Below, one piece after another: positions 33,013-42,187 of a DNA stretch of 57,000 nt; within the stretch, counting starts at the first letter, position 1; each line of letters begins with the position of its first letter. This stretch comes from Mitsuokella multacida DSM 20544 (GTDB taxonomy: Bacteria > Bacillota > Negativicutes > Selenomonadales > Selenomonadaceae), in contig NZ_GG697143.2 of NCBI RefSeq assembly GCF_000155955.1, positions 163,618-220,617 of the forward strand. The letters run 5' to 3'. The translations under genes and the position numbers were made by a program. Under the pieces are notes generated by a model. It saw only the letters and a list, made by a program, of their open reading frames with translations. It was not told where the DNA came from and searched no databases.

Positions 33013-33843
33013 TTGCTTACAAGAATCATCACAGGAGTGGTCGGCATCGCGCTGGCTGCCTTTGTCATCCAGACGGGCGGGGCCCTGTTCGCGGGCTTTG
33101 CTCTCGTGCTCTCTATACTGGCCTGGTTTGAATACGCGCGCGCCTTTCACCGCAAGGGCAGCAATCTCACCTTCCTGACGGGCATCCTCGGGCTCTTCCT
33201 GCTCTGGGGCTGCGCGTGGCTCGGTAATGCCGACGAGTCGATGGCCGTCACGACGGGCATCGTGCTCATCGTGCTCTTGGAGAGCGTCCTCTTGCACGGC
33301 CGCGTCTCCTTTGTCGATGCCTGCACCTCGGTCGCCGGCATCCTCTACCTCGGCCTGCCCTTCGCGCACATGGTCATGCTGCGCGGCCTCTACCCTGAGA
33401 CGACGCTTGCGACCTCGCTCGGTTCCTTCGAGTTCGGCTGTGCGATGATCTGGGTCATGTTCATCGGCACCTGGGCCAGTGACACCTTTGCTTACTTCGT
33501 GGGCTCGGCCATCGGCAGCCACAAGCTCTGCCCGACGATCAGCCCGAACAAGACGGTCGAGGGCTTCCTCGGCTCCGTCGTCGGCACGACGGCAGCCGTC
33601 GCCGGCCTCGGTGTCTTCTTCTCGCTGCCCGTCGCTGAGATGGCTGGCCTCGGCTTCTGCATCTCGCTCCTCGCGACGCTCGGCGACCTCGTCGAGTCCG
33701 TCGCGAAGCGCTACACGGGCATCAAGGACTCGGGCAATATCATCCCGGGTCACGGCGGCGTCTGGGACCGCTTTGACAGCGTGCTCTTCACGGCACCGCT
33801 CGTCTACTACTTTGTGCTGATCTCGGGCCTCGGCCTGAAATAA
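33013..33843 (+). CDS. cdsA: Phosphatidate cytidylyltransferase
   Basis: The 276-residue integral membrane enzyme makes CDP-diacylglycerol from phosphatidic acid and CTP. About eight hydrophobic segments are visible. The family signature SPNKTVEGFLGS followed by GDLVESVAKRYTGIKDSGNIIPGHGGVWDRFDS is intact. The start is TTG 33013 after GGAGCG. It lies between uppS and dxr with short gaps. Confidence 0.96.
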   Translation: MLTRIITGVVGIALAAFVIQTGGALFAGFALVLSILAWFEYARAFHRKGSNLTFLTGILGLFLLWGCAWLGNADESMAVTTGIVLIVLLESVLLHGRVSFVDACTSVAGILYLGLPFAHMVMLRGLYPETTLATSLGSFEFGCAMIWVMFIGTWASDTFAYFVGSAIGSHKLCPTISPNKTVEGFLGSVVGTTAAVAGLGVFFSLPVAEMAGLGFCISLLATLGDLVESVAKRYTGIKDSGNIIPGHGGVWDRFDSVLFTAPLVYYFVLISGLGLK

Positions 33844-33856
33844 GGGAGGGCAGGAA

Positions 33857-35005
33857 ATGAAGAACATTGCCGTATTAGGCTCCACGGGCTCCATCGGCAC
33901 GCAGACGCTCGACGTCGTGCGCGGCCATCGCGAGCTCTTCCACATCTCCGTGCTTGCTGCCAATTCGAGCGATGAACTGCTCGAACAGCAGATCCACGAG
34001 TTCGAGCCGGAGCTCGCCGTGCTCTCCGACGAGGCGGCCTACGCGCGCCTCAAGTCGCGCTACACGGGCAAGACGCAGCTCGCCGGCGGCCGTCAGGCGT
34101 TCATCGATGCGGCGGCCTATCCTGCGGTTGACACGGTCGTGACCTCGATGATGGGCTTTGCCGGCCTCGAGCCGACGATGAAGGCGCTCGACGCCAAGAA
34201 GAACATCGCGCTCGCCAACAAGGAGACGCTCGTCGTCGCCGGCGAGATCGTCATGCGCCGCGCGAAGGAACAGGGCGTCTCCATCCTGCCCGTCGACAGT
34301 GAGCACTGTGCCTTTTTCCAGTGCTTGCAGGGCGAGAAGCGCGAGACGATTGAGAAGCTGCTCTTGACCTGTTCGGGCGGCCCGTTCCGCGGCAAGAAGC
34401 GCGAGGCGCTCATCGGCGCGACGAAGGCGCAGGTCCTCGCGCATCCGACGTGGAATATGGGGCAGAAGATCACGGTCGACTCGGCCTCGCTCGTCAACAA
34501 GGGCCTTGAGGTCATCGAGGCGAAGTGGCTCTACGGTGTCGACTATGACCAGATCCAGGTCGTCGTCCACCCGCAGAGCATCATCCACTCGATGGTCCAG
34601 TTCTGCGACGGCTCCGTCATCGCGCAGCTCGGCTGCCCTGACATGAAGCTGCCAATCCAGTACGCCTTGACGTATCCGACGCGCCAATCGTCCGACTTCG
34701 AGCGCCTCGACTTCTGGAAGCTCAAGGACCTGACCTTCGAGAAGCCGGACACCGACACGTTCAAGGGACTGCGCTTCGCCTACGAGGCCGGCAAGATGGG
34801 CGGCTCGATGCCCTGCATCTTCAACGCGGCCAACGAGGTCGCCGTCGGCGCCTTCCTCAAGGGCGCCATCCACTTCCTCGACATCTACGACATCATCGAG
34901 CAGACGATGATGAAGCGCGCGTGCATCCTCGAGCCGACGCTCGAAGAGCTCTTCGAGGAAGACGCCTGGGCGCGCTCCTATGCCGCTTCGCTCCTTGAAA
35001 CGTGA
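33857..35005 (+). CDS. dxr: 1-deoxy-D-xylulose 5-phosphate reductoisomerase
   Basis: The 382-residue enzyme catalyses the second step of the MEP isoprenoid pathway with NADPH and a divalent metal. Seen are the nucleotide-binding LGSTGSIGTQTLDVV, the metal site in LPVDSEHCAFFQC, GGPFRG, PTWNMGQKITVDSASLVNKGLEVIEA and the C-terminal helical domain. GGGAGGG precedes the ATG 13 bases after cdsA. Confidence 0.98.
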   Translation: MKNIAVLGSTGSIGTQTLDVVRGHRELFHISVLAANSSDELLEQQIHEFEPELAVLSDEAAYARLKSRYTGKTQLAGGRQAFIDAAAYPAVDTVVTSMMGFAGLEPTMKALDAKKNIALANKETLVVAGEIVMRRAKEQGVSILPVDSEHCAFFQCLQGEKRETIEKLLLTCSGGPFRGKKREALIGATKAQVLAHPTWNMGQKITVDSASLVNKGLEVIEAKWLYGVDYDQIQVVVHPQSIIHSMVQFCDGSVIAQLGCPDMKLPIQYALTYPTRQSSDFERLDFWKLKDLTFEKPDTDTFKGLRFAYEAGKMGGSMPCIFNAANEVAVGAFLKGAIHFLDIYDIIEQTMMKRACILEPTLEELFEEDAWARSYAASLLET

Positions 35006-35067
35006 GCGAGACGTGGGCAATGCGATGATAAGTATCAGATCGATAATAACGATAGGATGGTGAAGCA

Positions 35068-36105
35068 ATGGTATTGACAATAGCAGCCGCCGTATTCGTC
35101 TTCGGCCTGCTCGTCCTCGTCCATGAGCTCGGTCACTTCGCCACGGCGAAGATGACGGGCATGCGCGTCGACGAGTTCGCCATCGGCTTTGGCCCGAAGC
35201 TCGTGGGCTTCCAGCGCGGCGAGACGGTGTACTCCATCCGCGCGATCCCGCTCGGCGGCTTCAACGACATCGCCGGCATGGACCCCGAGCAGAACGACGC
35301 GGGCAGCCGCGGCTACTGCGAGAAACCCGTGAGTTCGCGCATGATCGTGATCCTCGCGGGCTCCATCATGAATTTCATCCTGCCGCTGTTCCTGTTCTTC
35401 GGCATCTTCTTCTTCGCCGGCGTCAGCACGCCGAGTCCCGAGCCGGTTCTCGGCACGGTGCTCGCGGGCAAGCCGGCGGCAGAGGCGGGCCTCAGGGACG
35501 GCGACCGCGTGCTGGCCATCGACGGCACGCCGATTGCGACGTGGTCCGACTTCGTGGGCGGCGTCAAGGACAGCGCGGGCGAGCCCGTCAAGCTGACGGT
35601 TGAGCGCGGCGGCGAGACATTTGACGCGACGGTCACGCCGGCCTACGACTCGAGCACGCAGCGCGCGATGGTCGGCGTCATGGGCTCCGTCAACACGCGC
35701 TATCCGGGCTTTGTCGAGTCGGTACAGCTCGCCGTGCAGAAGACGGGGGCCATCCTCTACATGATGGTCGACGCGCTCTACAAGATCATCCTCGAGCTGT
35801 CGGGTGCGGAGCTCGCAGGCCCAATCGGTGTCGCGCAGATGGCGGGGGAGGTTGCCCAGATGGGCTTTGTGCCGCTGCTGAACTTCGCGGCGTTCCTGAG
35901 CCTCAACCTCGGTATCGTCAACCTCTTCCCGATACCGGCGCTCGACGGCGGCCACTTCCTGACGCTCTGCGTCGAGGCCGTGCGCGGCAAGCCGCTGAGC
36001 CCAACGGCTCTGCGCTATACGCAGAACGTCGGCATCATCCTGCTGCTCCTCTTGATGCTGCTCGCGACGAAGAACGACATCGTCCGCGTCATCTTTGGCG
36101 GCTGA
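35068..36105 (+). CDS. rseP: RIP metalloprotease RseP (site-2 protease)
   Basis: The 345-residue membrane zinc protease cuts anti-sigma factors and signal-peptide remnants inside the membrane. The zinc motif HELGH (H19, E20, H23) is in the first helix; one PDZ domain lies at about residues 120-190 (GLRDGDRVLAIDGTPI); the third zinc ligand is in NLFPIPALDGGHFL. One PDZ domain is the usual firmicute form. It sits between dxr and ispG as in many firmicutes. Confidence 0.97.
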   Translation: MVLTIAAAVFVFGLLVLVHELGHFATAKMTGMRVDEFAIGFGPKLVGFQRGETVYSIRAIPLGGFNDIAGMDPEQNDAGSRGYCEKPVSSRMIVILAGSIMNFILPLFLFFGIFFFAGVSTPSPEPVLGTVLAGKPAAEAGLRDGDRVLAIDGTPIATWSDFVGGVKDSAGEPVKLTVERGGETFDATVTPAYDSSTQRAMVGVMGSVNTRYPGFVESVQLAVQKTGAILYMMVDALYKIILELSGAELAGPIGVAQMAGEVAQMGFVPLLNFAAFLSLNLGIVNLFPIPALDGGHFLTLCVEAVRGKPLSPTALRYTQNVGIILLLLLMLLATKNDIVRVIFGG

Positions 36106-36160
36106 GCAGTTCAGATAACGCATCCGACTCATCCGACAGTCCGAAAGGATTCGAAAGGAA

Positions 36161-37258
36161 GTGTACGATTTGTACGATTTAAAGAAGCGCCGTCCGACGC
36201 GCCAGATCCACATCGGCAAGGTCGCCATTGGCGGCGGGGCGCCCATCTCTGTGCAGTCGATGACGAATACGAAGACGACGGACACCGAGGCGACCGTCGC
36301 CCAGATCCGCGCCCTGCAGGCCGCGGGCTGCGACATCGTGCGGCTCGCCGTGCCCGACATGGAGGCTGCCAAGAACCTCGGCAACATCCTGCGCCAGGTC
36401 ACGGTGCCGCTCGTCGCGGACATCCACTTTGACTACAAGCTCGCGCTCGAGGCCATCCATCAGGGCATCCACGCCCTGCGCCTCAACCCGGGCAACATCG
36501 GCGGCGAGGAGAAGGTCAAGGCTGTCGTCAAGGCGGCCAAGGAGGCCGGCATCCCAATCCGCATCGGCGTCAACGCCGGCTCTCTCGACAAGAAGATCCT
36601 CAAGAAGTACGGCGGCGTCACGCCGGAGGCCCTCGTCGAGTCGGCCATGGAGCACGTGCGCATCCTCGAGGCGCTCGACTTCCACGACATGAAGATCTCC
36701 CTCAAGGCGCACGACGTGCCGCTGACGATTGCGGCCTACCGGCTCATGAGCCAGACGGTCGACTACCCACTGCACCTCGGCATCACCGAGGCCGGCACGG
36801 TCAACACGGGCATCATCAAGTCGGCTGTCGGCATCGGCGCGCTGCTCGCCGAGGGCATCGGCGACACTTTCCGCATCTCGCTGACGGGCGACCCCGTCGT
36901 CGAGGTCCGCGTCGCCAATGAGATCTTGAAGTCGCTCGGCCTCAAGGAGTACGGTCCGACGCTCGTCGCCTGCCCGACCTGCGGCCGCACGAGCATCGAC
37001 CTGCCGGCCATCGCCGCACAGGTTGAGGAGAAGCTCAAGGACATCGCGGAGCCCATCGAGGTGGCCGTTATGGGATGTGTCGTCAACGGCCCGGGCGAGG
37101 CGCGCGGCGCCGACGTCGGCATCGCCGGCGGCAACGGCGAAGGACTGATCTTCCGCAAGGGCGAGATTGTCCGCAAAGTGCCCGAGGCCGACCTCGTGAA
37201 CGAATTATTCCAGGAAATAGACCAGATATTGGAGGAACGCAAACATGCGAGCAAGTAA
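36161..37258 (+). CDS. ispG: (E)-4-hydroxy-3-methylbut-2-enyl-diphosphate synthase
   Basis: The 365-residue MEP-pathway enzyme has an N-terminal TIM barrel ([19 protein letters not shown]) and a C-terminal [4Fe-4S] domain with cysteines C271 and C274 (CPTCG) and C306 ([10 protein letters not shown]). It needs two electrons from ferredoxin or flavodoxin. GTG 36161 follows AAGGA; a TTG three codons later is an alternative. The last 14 bases overlap proS. Confidence 0.97.
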   Translation: MYDLYDLKKRRPTRQIHIGKVAIGGGAPISVQSMTNTKTTDTEATVAQIRALQAAGCDIVRLAVPDMEAAKNLGNILRQVTVPLVADIHFDYKLALEAIHQGIHALRLNPGNIGGEEKVKAVVKAAKEAGIPIRIGVNAGSLDKKILKKYGGVTPEALVESAMEHVRILEALDFHDMKISLKAHDVPLTIAAYRLMSQTVDYPLHLGITEAGTVNTGIIKSAVGIGALLAEGIGDTFRISLTGDPVVEVRVANEILKSLGLKEYGPTLVACPTCGRTSIDLPAIAAQVEEKLKDIAEPIEVAVMGCVVNGPGEARGADVGIAGGNGEGLIFRKGEIVRKVPEADLVNELFQEIDQILEERKHASK

Positions 37259-38960
37259 CCTTTATGCACCAACCCTTAGAAATACGCCAGCTGAGGCGGA
37301 GATTGCCAGCCATCAGCTCATGTACCGCGCCGGCATGATCCGCAAGACGGCCGGTGGCATGTACACCTTCCTGCCGCTCGCATGGCGCACAATCCGCAAG
37401 ATCGAGCAGATCATCCGCGAGGAGATGGACGCCGCCGGCGGCCAGGAGATCATGATGCCAATCCTGCAGCCGGCAGAGTTCTGGCAGGAGAGCGGCCGCT
37501 GGGGCGCTTACGGCGATGAGATGATGCGCATCAAGGACCGCCATGGCCGCGACTTCTGCCTCGGACCGACGCATGAAGAGATGATCACGGCGCTCGTGCG
37601 CGACGAAGTCCGCTCCTACAAGGAGCTGCCGCTGATGCTCTACCAGATTCAGGACAAGTTCCGCGATGAGCGTCGTCCGCGCTTCGGCCTCATGCGCAGC
37701 CGCGAGTTCATCATGAAGGACCTCTACTCTTTCGACAAGGACGTCGAGGGCATGAACGAGTCCTACAAGAAGATGTACGACGCCTACACGAACATCTTCA
37801 CGCGCATGGGCCTCGAGTTCCGTCCGGTCGAGGCCGACAACGGCGCCATCGGCGGCGGCCATTCCCATGAGTTCACCGTCCTCGCCGACGCTGGCGAGTC
37901 GAACATCGCCGTCTGCACGAAGTGCGACTACGCTGCAAGCGACGAGAAGGCTGAACTCAAGCCAGTTGAAGCTCCGGCTGAAGATGAGCTGCCGCTCGAG
38001 AAGGTCAGCACGCCGGGCACGAACACCATCGAAGCCCTCTGCGACTTCCTCAAGGTGCCGGCCGACAAGACGATCAAGGCCGTCGCCTACCAGACGGACA
38101 AGGACGAGCTCGTGCTCGCCTTCATCCGCGGTGACCACGACGTCAACGAGGTCAAGGTCATCAACCAGATTGAGGGCGCACTCGACCTGCGGATGGCCGA
38201 GGAAGAGGCTATCCGCGCCGCTGGCGGCTGCCCGGGCTTCATGGGCCCCATCGGCATTAAGAAGGACACGCATGTGCTCGTCGATGCGACCGTCATGAAC
38301 ATGCACAACGCCGTCACGGGTGCCAATGAAGTCGACGTCCACTACAAGAACGTCAACCCGCAGCGCGACTTCGACAAGGATGCCATCATCGTCACCGACC
38401 TGCGCATGGTCAAAGAGGGCGACCCGTGCCCGCACTGCGGCGCACCGCTCAAGATGACGCGCGGCATCGAGGCCGGCCAGGTCTTCACGCTCGGCACGAA
38501 GTACAGCAAGGCCATGGGTGCGACCTTCCTCGATGAGAACGGTAAAGAGCAGCCGCTCGTCATGGGCTGCTACGGCATCGGCGTTGGCCGCACGATGGCT
38601 GCCGCCATCGAGCAGAACAATGACGACCAGGGCATCGTCTGGCCACGCGCCATCGCGCCGTTCGAGGTCGTCGTCGTCGCCGTCAACGCTAAGAAAGAAG
38701 AGCAGCTGACGTATGCCGAGGGCATCTACGACGAGTGCCGCAAAGCCGGCCTCGACGTCCTGCTCGACGACCGCAAGGAGCGCGCCGGCGTCAAGTTCAA
38801 GGACTGCGACCTCATCGGCTACCCGGTCCGCGTGACGATTGGCCCGAAGGCCGTCGACGAGGACATCATCGAAGTCAAAGTCCGCAAGACCGGCGAAGTC
38901 TACAACTTCACGCGCGCCGACTACCTCGAGAAGGTCCAGGAACTGCTCAAAGACCTCTGA
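37245..38960 (+). CDS. proS: Prolyl-tRNA synthetase (bacterial type with editing domain)
   Basis: The 571-residue class II synthetase charges tRNA-Pro. Motif 1 ([22 protein letters not shown]), motif 2 ([27 protein letters not shown]) and motif 3 ([17 protein letters not shown]) are complete. The YbaK-like insertion at about 225-400 removes Ala-tRNA-Pro. An anticodon-binding domain closes the protein. A ribosome site GGAGG lies inside the end of ispG, giving a 14-base overlap and coupling. Confidence 0.98.
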   Translation: MRASNLYAPTLRNTPAEAEIASHQLMYRAGMIRKTAGGMYTFLPLAWRTIRKIEQIIREEMDAAGGQEIMMPILQPAEFWQESGRWGAYGDEMMRIKDRHGRDFCLGPTHEEMITALVRDEVRSYKELPLMLYQIQDKFRDERRPRFGLMRSREFIMKDLYSFDKDVEGMNESYKKMYDAYTNIFTRMGLEFRPVEADNGAIGGGHSHEFTVLADAGESNIAVCTKCDYAASDEKAELKPVEAPAEDELPLEKVSTPGTNTIEALCDFLKVPADKTIKAVAYQTDKDELVLAFIRGDHDVNEVKVINQIEGALDLRMAEEEAIRAAGGCPGFMGPIGIKKDTHVLVDATVMNMHNAVTGANEVDVHYKNVNPQRDFDKDAIIVTDLRMVKEGDPCPHCGAPLKMTRGIEAGQVFTLGTKYSKAMGATFLDENGKEQPLVMGCYGIGVGRTMAAAIEQNNDDQGIVWPRAIAPFEVVVVAVNAKKEEQLTYAEGIYDECRKAGLDVLLDDRKERAGVKFKDCDLIGYPVRVTIGPKAVDEDIIEVKVRKTGEVYNFTRADYLEKVQELLKDL

Positions 38961-38977
38961 GCCTGAAAAAATACAAT

Positions 38978-39012
38978 AAAAAAGCTGCACCATCTGGTGC
39001 AGCTCTTTTTTA
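38978..39012. terminator. Bidirectional terminator
   Basis: AGCTGCACCA and TGGTGCAGCT form a stem flanked by A-rich and T-rich runs between convergent proS and the DUF1858 gene. Confidence 0.9.
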
Positions 39013-39022
39013 TTGGCTTGTC

Positions 39023-39220
39023 TTATGCGCCGACGACCGTGTTGAGGTCCTTGACGAGCTGGTCGACGTCGATGCCGTGTGCCATCGCGCCCTGCTCGAT
39101 GTTCTCGAAGTGTGCGGCAGCGCAGCCGAGGCAGCCCATGCCAGCGTTGACGAATACGTCAACCGTGTCCGGGTACTTCTGGACGACTTCGAGGATGCTC
39201 ATGTCTTTCGTGATTGCCAT
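39023..39220 (-). CDS. DUF1858 domain protein with CxxC
   Basis: The 65-residue protein starts MAITKDMSILEVVQKYPDT and contains GMGCLGCAAAHFENIEQGAMAHG, the DUF1858 pattern with a redox-type CxxC. Such proteins are linked with hybrid-cluster and iron-sulfur or sulfur metabolism, but no reaction is established. Start 39220 has AGGAGG upstream; the longer frame to 39613 is an artefact of the divergent gene. A minus-strand TATAAT (39310-39305) supplies the promoter. Confidence 0.9.
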   Translation of the reverse strand: MAITKDMSILEVVQKYPDTVDVFVNAGMGCLGCAAAHFENIEQGAMAHGIDVDQLVKDLNTVVGA

Positions 39221-39419
39221 AATGAAAAAACCTCCTATGGGTAACATAAAATCGCTGTGAGTTTCATCACATATACGTGGATGGGGTATATTTCCATCAA
39301 GAGGATTATACCACATTTTCGAGAAATGCACTAGATAGCCAAAAACTTTTCCGCTTTTTTCCAGATTTTGTGTTATGATAGATGCGAGTATCACGGAACA
39401 CATGCAGGAGGAAGATTTG

Positions 39420-40286
39420 ATGAGACGTTCATGGCGTTTGCTGGGACTGGTAGTATTGGCAGCGGTGATCTGCCTGGCGGCGGTGACACTGCTGCGGCCG
39501 GCGGTGCACGAGGCCGAGATGGCAGGGGGCACCGATAGCACGCAGGAAACGAAAGAGGTGCAGCAGCCAAAGCCCGATACTGTGGAAGGCGGCCCGCAGA
39601 TCCTCGTGCTCAACTACCACAAGGTCAGCGACGAATTCCTGTCGCTCGCCGTCGCGCCGGCCGACTTCGACTGGCAGATGCGCTACCTTAAGGAGCATGG
39701 CTATCACGCTATCACGCCCGACGAGCTCTACGATGCCATCGAGGGGACAGGGACGCTGCCCGACAACCCCGTGTTGATCACCTTCGATGACGGATATCAG
39801 GACAACTACGACAACGCCTATCCGATTCTCAAGAAGTACGGCCTCAAGGGCACGGTCTTTGTTGTCACGAGCTTCCTCGGCACGCGCAAGGGCTACCTGA
39901 CCTGGGATGAGTGCCGCGAGATGGAGAAGAACGGCATGACCGTCGCCTCGCACACCGTCGACCACAAGTCGATGACCGACCTGACGAACGACCAGCTGCG
40001 CGCTGAGCTCGTCGAGTCGAAAAAGAAGGCTGAGGCCGAGCTCGGCCACGAGGTCAAGTACATGGCCTACCCGACCGGTGCCTACAACCTCCACATCGCC
40101 CAGCTCGTGCGCGAAGCCGGCTACAAGGCCGCCTTCACCATCAAGTACGGCGGCGTCAGCCGCAAGAGCAACATCTACGCACTCGAGCGCGTGCCAATCT
40201 TCCATACAGAGAAGACGAACCGCGACTTCGTCGAGCGCATCCATTACACCCCGCAGTTCGAGAGCTTTGGCTGGACGAAGCACTGA
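39420..40286 (+). CDS. Polysaccharide deacetylase (carbohydrate esterase family 4)
   Basis: The 288-residue protein has an N-terminal signal anchor (LLGLVVLAAVICLAAVTLL), a short disordered linker and a NodB-type barrel. Catalytic motifs are TFDDGYQDNY (D123, D124) and SHTVDHKSM (zinc ligands H178, H182), then YPTGAY. Early LNYHKV suggests the PgaB-like subgroup acting on cell-surface N-acetylated polymers. ATG 39420 has CAGGAGGA at 9 bases; an ATG 45 bases earlier lies upstream of that site. Monocistronic with a hairpin after it. Confidence 0.92.
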   Translation: MRRSWRLLGLVVLAAVICLAAVTLLRPAVHEAEMAGGTDSTQETKEVQQPKPDTVEGGPQILVLNYHKVSDEFLSLAVAPADFDWQMRYLKEHGYHAITPDELYDAIEGTGTLPDNPVLITFDDGYQDNYDNAYPILKKYGLKGTVFVVTSFLGTRKGYLTWDECREMEKNGMTVASHTVDHKSMTDLTNDQLRAELVESKKKAEAELGHEVKYMAYPTGAYNLHIAQLVREAGYKAAFTIKYGGVSRKSNIYALERVPIFHTEKTNRDFVERIHYTPQFESFGWTKH

Positions 40287-40339
40287 GCTGCACAAAAGAT
40301 TGCACGAAGTATACAAAATTAATAATTATTTTCCATAGA

Positions 40340-40406
40340 CAGGATATCTTTCTTTCATAAATCGGCAAATTTAATCCGATGCTAAAGAAAAATATCCTGT
40401 TGTTTT
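40340..40406 (+). terminator. Hairpin terminator after the deacetylase
   Basis: CAGGATAT (40340-40347) pairs with ATATCCTG (40392-40399), extended by TTTCTTT/AAAGAAA, followed by TTGTTTTA. The rest to 40568 has a TATAAT (40536-40541) and belongs to the left end of the IS607 element. Confidence 0.6.
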
Positions 40407-40568
40407 ATGCAATAAACGTGAGGTAAATCACTGAGCAAGACGCCATGCCTCTGGCGTACGCATAAAGGGGAAAGGATATAGTAAAGATATAAAATCAACC
40501 ACACCAAATTTATAGATGATTATATTAAAATATGTTATAATTATCTATAGAGGGGAGGTGATTTCCAT

Positions 40569-40891
40569 ATGTTTGCTAAAGATGTTCTTCGTGTCTTGCA
40601 GGTTTCTAGGCCAACGCTCACGAAATACGTCAAGACAGGGATTATCCGTGTCCACATTATGCCCAATGGCCACTATGACTACAATGAGGAAGATGGTTTC
40701 AGAAGTACAACTGTGAGATTGTCGTGATGAGCGAAGTTGGGTCCGAAAAGCTTGACTCGCAGGAAGTGTTCGAGGATGCCGTAAGCCTGTTGCACTGCTA
40801 CTCCATGAAGCTGTATGAAAGCCGCAGGAGACTGCGGAAGATCAAGGAGGCGATAGAGGATGATGAAACGAGTGGAACACCACCGTCTTAA
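40569..40891 (+). pseudogene. tnpA: IS607-family serine recombinase TnpA, internally deleted
   Basis: The N-terminal 46 residues (MFAKDVLRVLQVSRPTLTKY ... NEEDG) are the MerR-like helix-turn-helix of IS607 TnpA and end after a frame change at a TGA (40725-40727). The second piece reads KYNCEIVVMSEVGSEKLDSQ and then VSLLHCYSMKLYESRRRLRK, which is the C-terminal end of the recombinase. The catalytic core with its serine, about 100 or more residues, is missing between them at about 40700. Two short frames (40569-40727 and 40727-40891) remain. Both have good upstream sites but cannot give an active enzyme. Confidence 0.8.
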
Positions 40892-42116
40892 ATCTTCTTC
40901 ACCGTTCTACGCCATGCTGCGTGAATTTTGTCATTGTTCCAAGAATCTGTACAACCATGGGAACTACCTGATTCATCAAACATTCATTGAAGATGGCAAA
41001 TGGCTGCGCTATGGCGAAGTCGATCGTTTGCTGAAGGCTGACGCAGAGTACCCCGACTATCGGGAGATGCCAACGGCGCAGACAGCGCAGCAGACTCTCC
41101 GACTGCTGGATAAGAACTGGGCTTCGTTCTTCGCAGCCATCAAGGACTGGAAAGCACATCCCGAAAAGTACAAGGGACGGCCAAAACTGCCGAAGTACAA
41201 GCCGAAAGACGGCTATTTCCCGCTAGTACTGACGAACCAGAATTGCAAGCTCAAGGACGGGTTCATCCGTTTTCCAAGAGTCTTTCAAGGGTTCACGGTA
41301 AAGGCTATCTTCGCCAGTCAGCCAGAGGCTGTGTTCAAGCAGGCACGCTTTATCCCGCATGGTGGCGAAATTAATCTGGAGCTCGTCTATGAGATTCCAG
41401 AGGTCGAGGAAAAAGTGGATAATGGAAAGTATGCCGCCATCGATATCGGCGTCGACAATCTCGCGGCGCTGGCCTGGAACACAGGCAAGCGACCTGTCCT
41501 GCTCAAGGGGACGCCGCTCAAGTCGGTCAATCAGTACTACAACAAGCAGATGGCCAAGCGCAGAAGCATCTGTGAGCTGATGAATGGACGCCATTCATCC
41601 AAGCGAATCGCGCGGCTCACAGCGAAGCGGAACCGCAAGGTCGAAGATTACCTGCATAAAGCAAGCCGCAAGGTCATCGACCTGTGCGCGGAGCAGGATG
41701 TGCCGGTACTGTTCATCGGCAAGAACAAGGGCTGGAAGCAAGAAGCGAAACTTGGCCGCAGGGTCAACCAGAGCTTCATGCAGCTGCCTTTCGCCCGCTT
41801 CATTCAGATGCTCCAGTACAAGGCCAAATTAATCGGCATGAAGGTCATGCTGACTGAGGAGAGCTATACGAGCGGCACTTCATTCTTGGATGGCGAGACT
41901 CCGACCAAAGACCGCTATGACAAATCGCGCCGCGTTCATTGTGGCCTGTTCCAAGCAAGCGATGGCCGGAAAATCAATGCCGACATCAATGGTGCCTACC
42001 AGATTATGCGAAAAGTATTCCCGAACGTGAACGCAGACGGGATAGAGGGCGTAGCGTTACGCCCAGCTGTAGTAGCCCTTTCGATGAGCGCTCGTCGCAG
42101 CTCTGGCTGCGCCTGA
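40860..42116 (+). CDS. tnpB: TnpB-family nuclease of the IS607 element
   Basis: The 418-residue protein has RuvC-I AAIDIGVDNLAAL (D195) and RuvC-III INADINGAYQI (D375). In the RuvC-II place it reads VLFIGKNKGWKQEAKLG instead of the usual Glu motif, and the zinc-finger region reads ESYTSGTSFLDGE without the usual paired cysteines. That layout is typical of a known TnpB subgroup, so it need not mean loss of activity. It overlaps the tnpA remnant by 32 bases, with AAGGAGG upstream. The C-terminus is Ala/Ser/Arg-rich and coincides with the expected guide-RNA region. Confidence 0.9.
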   Translation: MMKRVEHHRLKSSSPFYAMLREFCHCSKNLYNHGNYLIHQTFIEDGKWLRYGEVDRLLKADAEYPDYREMPTAQTAQQTLRLLDKNWASFFAAIKDWKAHPEKYKGRPKLPKYKPKDGYFPLVLTNQNCKLKDGFIRFPRVFQGFTVKAIFASQPEAVFKQARFIPHGGEINLELVYEIPEVEEKVDNGKYAAIDIGVDNLAALAWNTGKRPVLLKGTPLKSVNQYYNKQMAKRRSICELMNGRHSSKRIARLTAKRNRKVEDYLHKASRKVIDLCAEQDVPVLFIGKNKGWKQEAKLGRRVNQSFMQLPFARFIQMLQYKAKLIGMKVMLTEESYTSGTSFLDGETPTKDRYDKSRRVHCGLFQASDGRKINADINGAYQIMRKVFPNVNADGIEGVALRPAVVALSMSARRSSGCA

Positions 42117-42187
42117 TGCGAGAAAGAGTGAACAGCGAAATTTATTAAAAATACGAATATCATTATTTGGCATTTATAATAAATATA
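42030..42187 (+). ncRNA. Candidate omega RNA / right end of the IS607 element
   Basis: GC-rich inverted pieces (GTAGCGTTACGCCC, GCGCTCGTCGCAGC, GGCTGCGCC) overlap the tnpB 3' end and are followed by an AT-rich tip. In related elements the TnpB guide RNA overlaps this position. No independent evidence for transcription is visible. Confidence 0.35.

Larger units (their letters stand above)
40440..42187 (+). mobile_element. Decayed IS607-type element (boundaries approximate)
   Basis: It contains a broken TnpA with IS607-style N- and C-termini and an intact TnpB. The left limit lies between the deacetylase hairpin and 40568; the right limit lies before 42187, where an adhesin-like reading frame resumes. 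No terminal repeats or target duplication are expected for this family, so the ends are estimates. Confidence 0.65.

Noticed and set aside
37083-38993. 636-codon minus-strand frame opposite ispG-proS
   Set aside because: Shadow of GC-rich codon bias; rich in Asp, Arg, Val and His with no motif, and fully covered by well-identified plus-strand genes.
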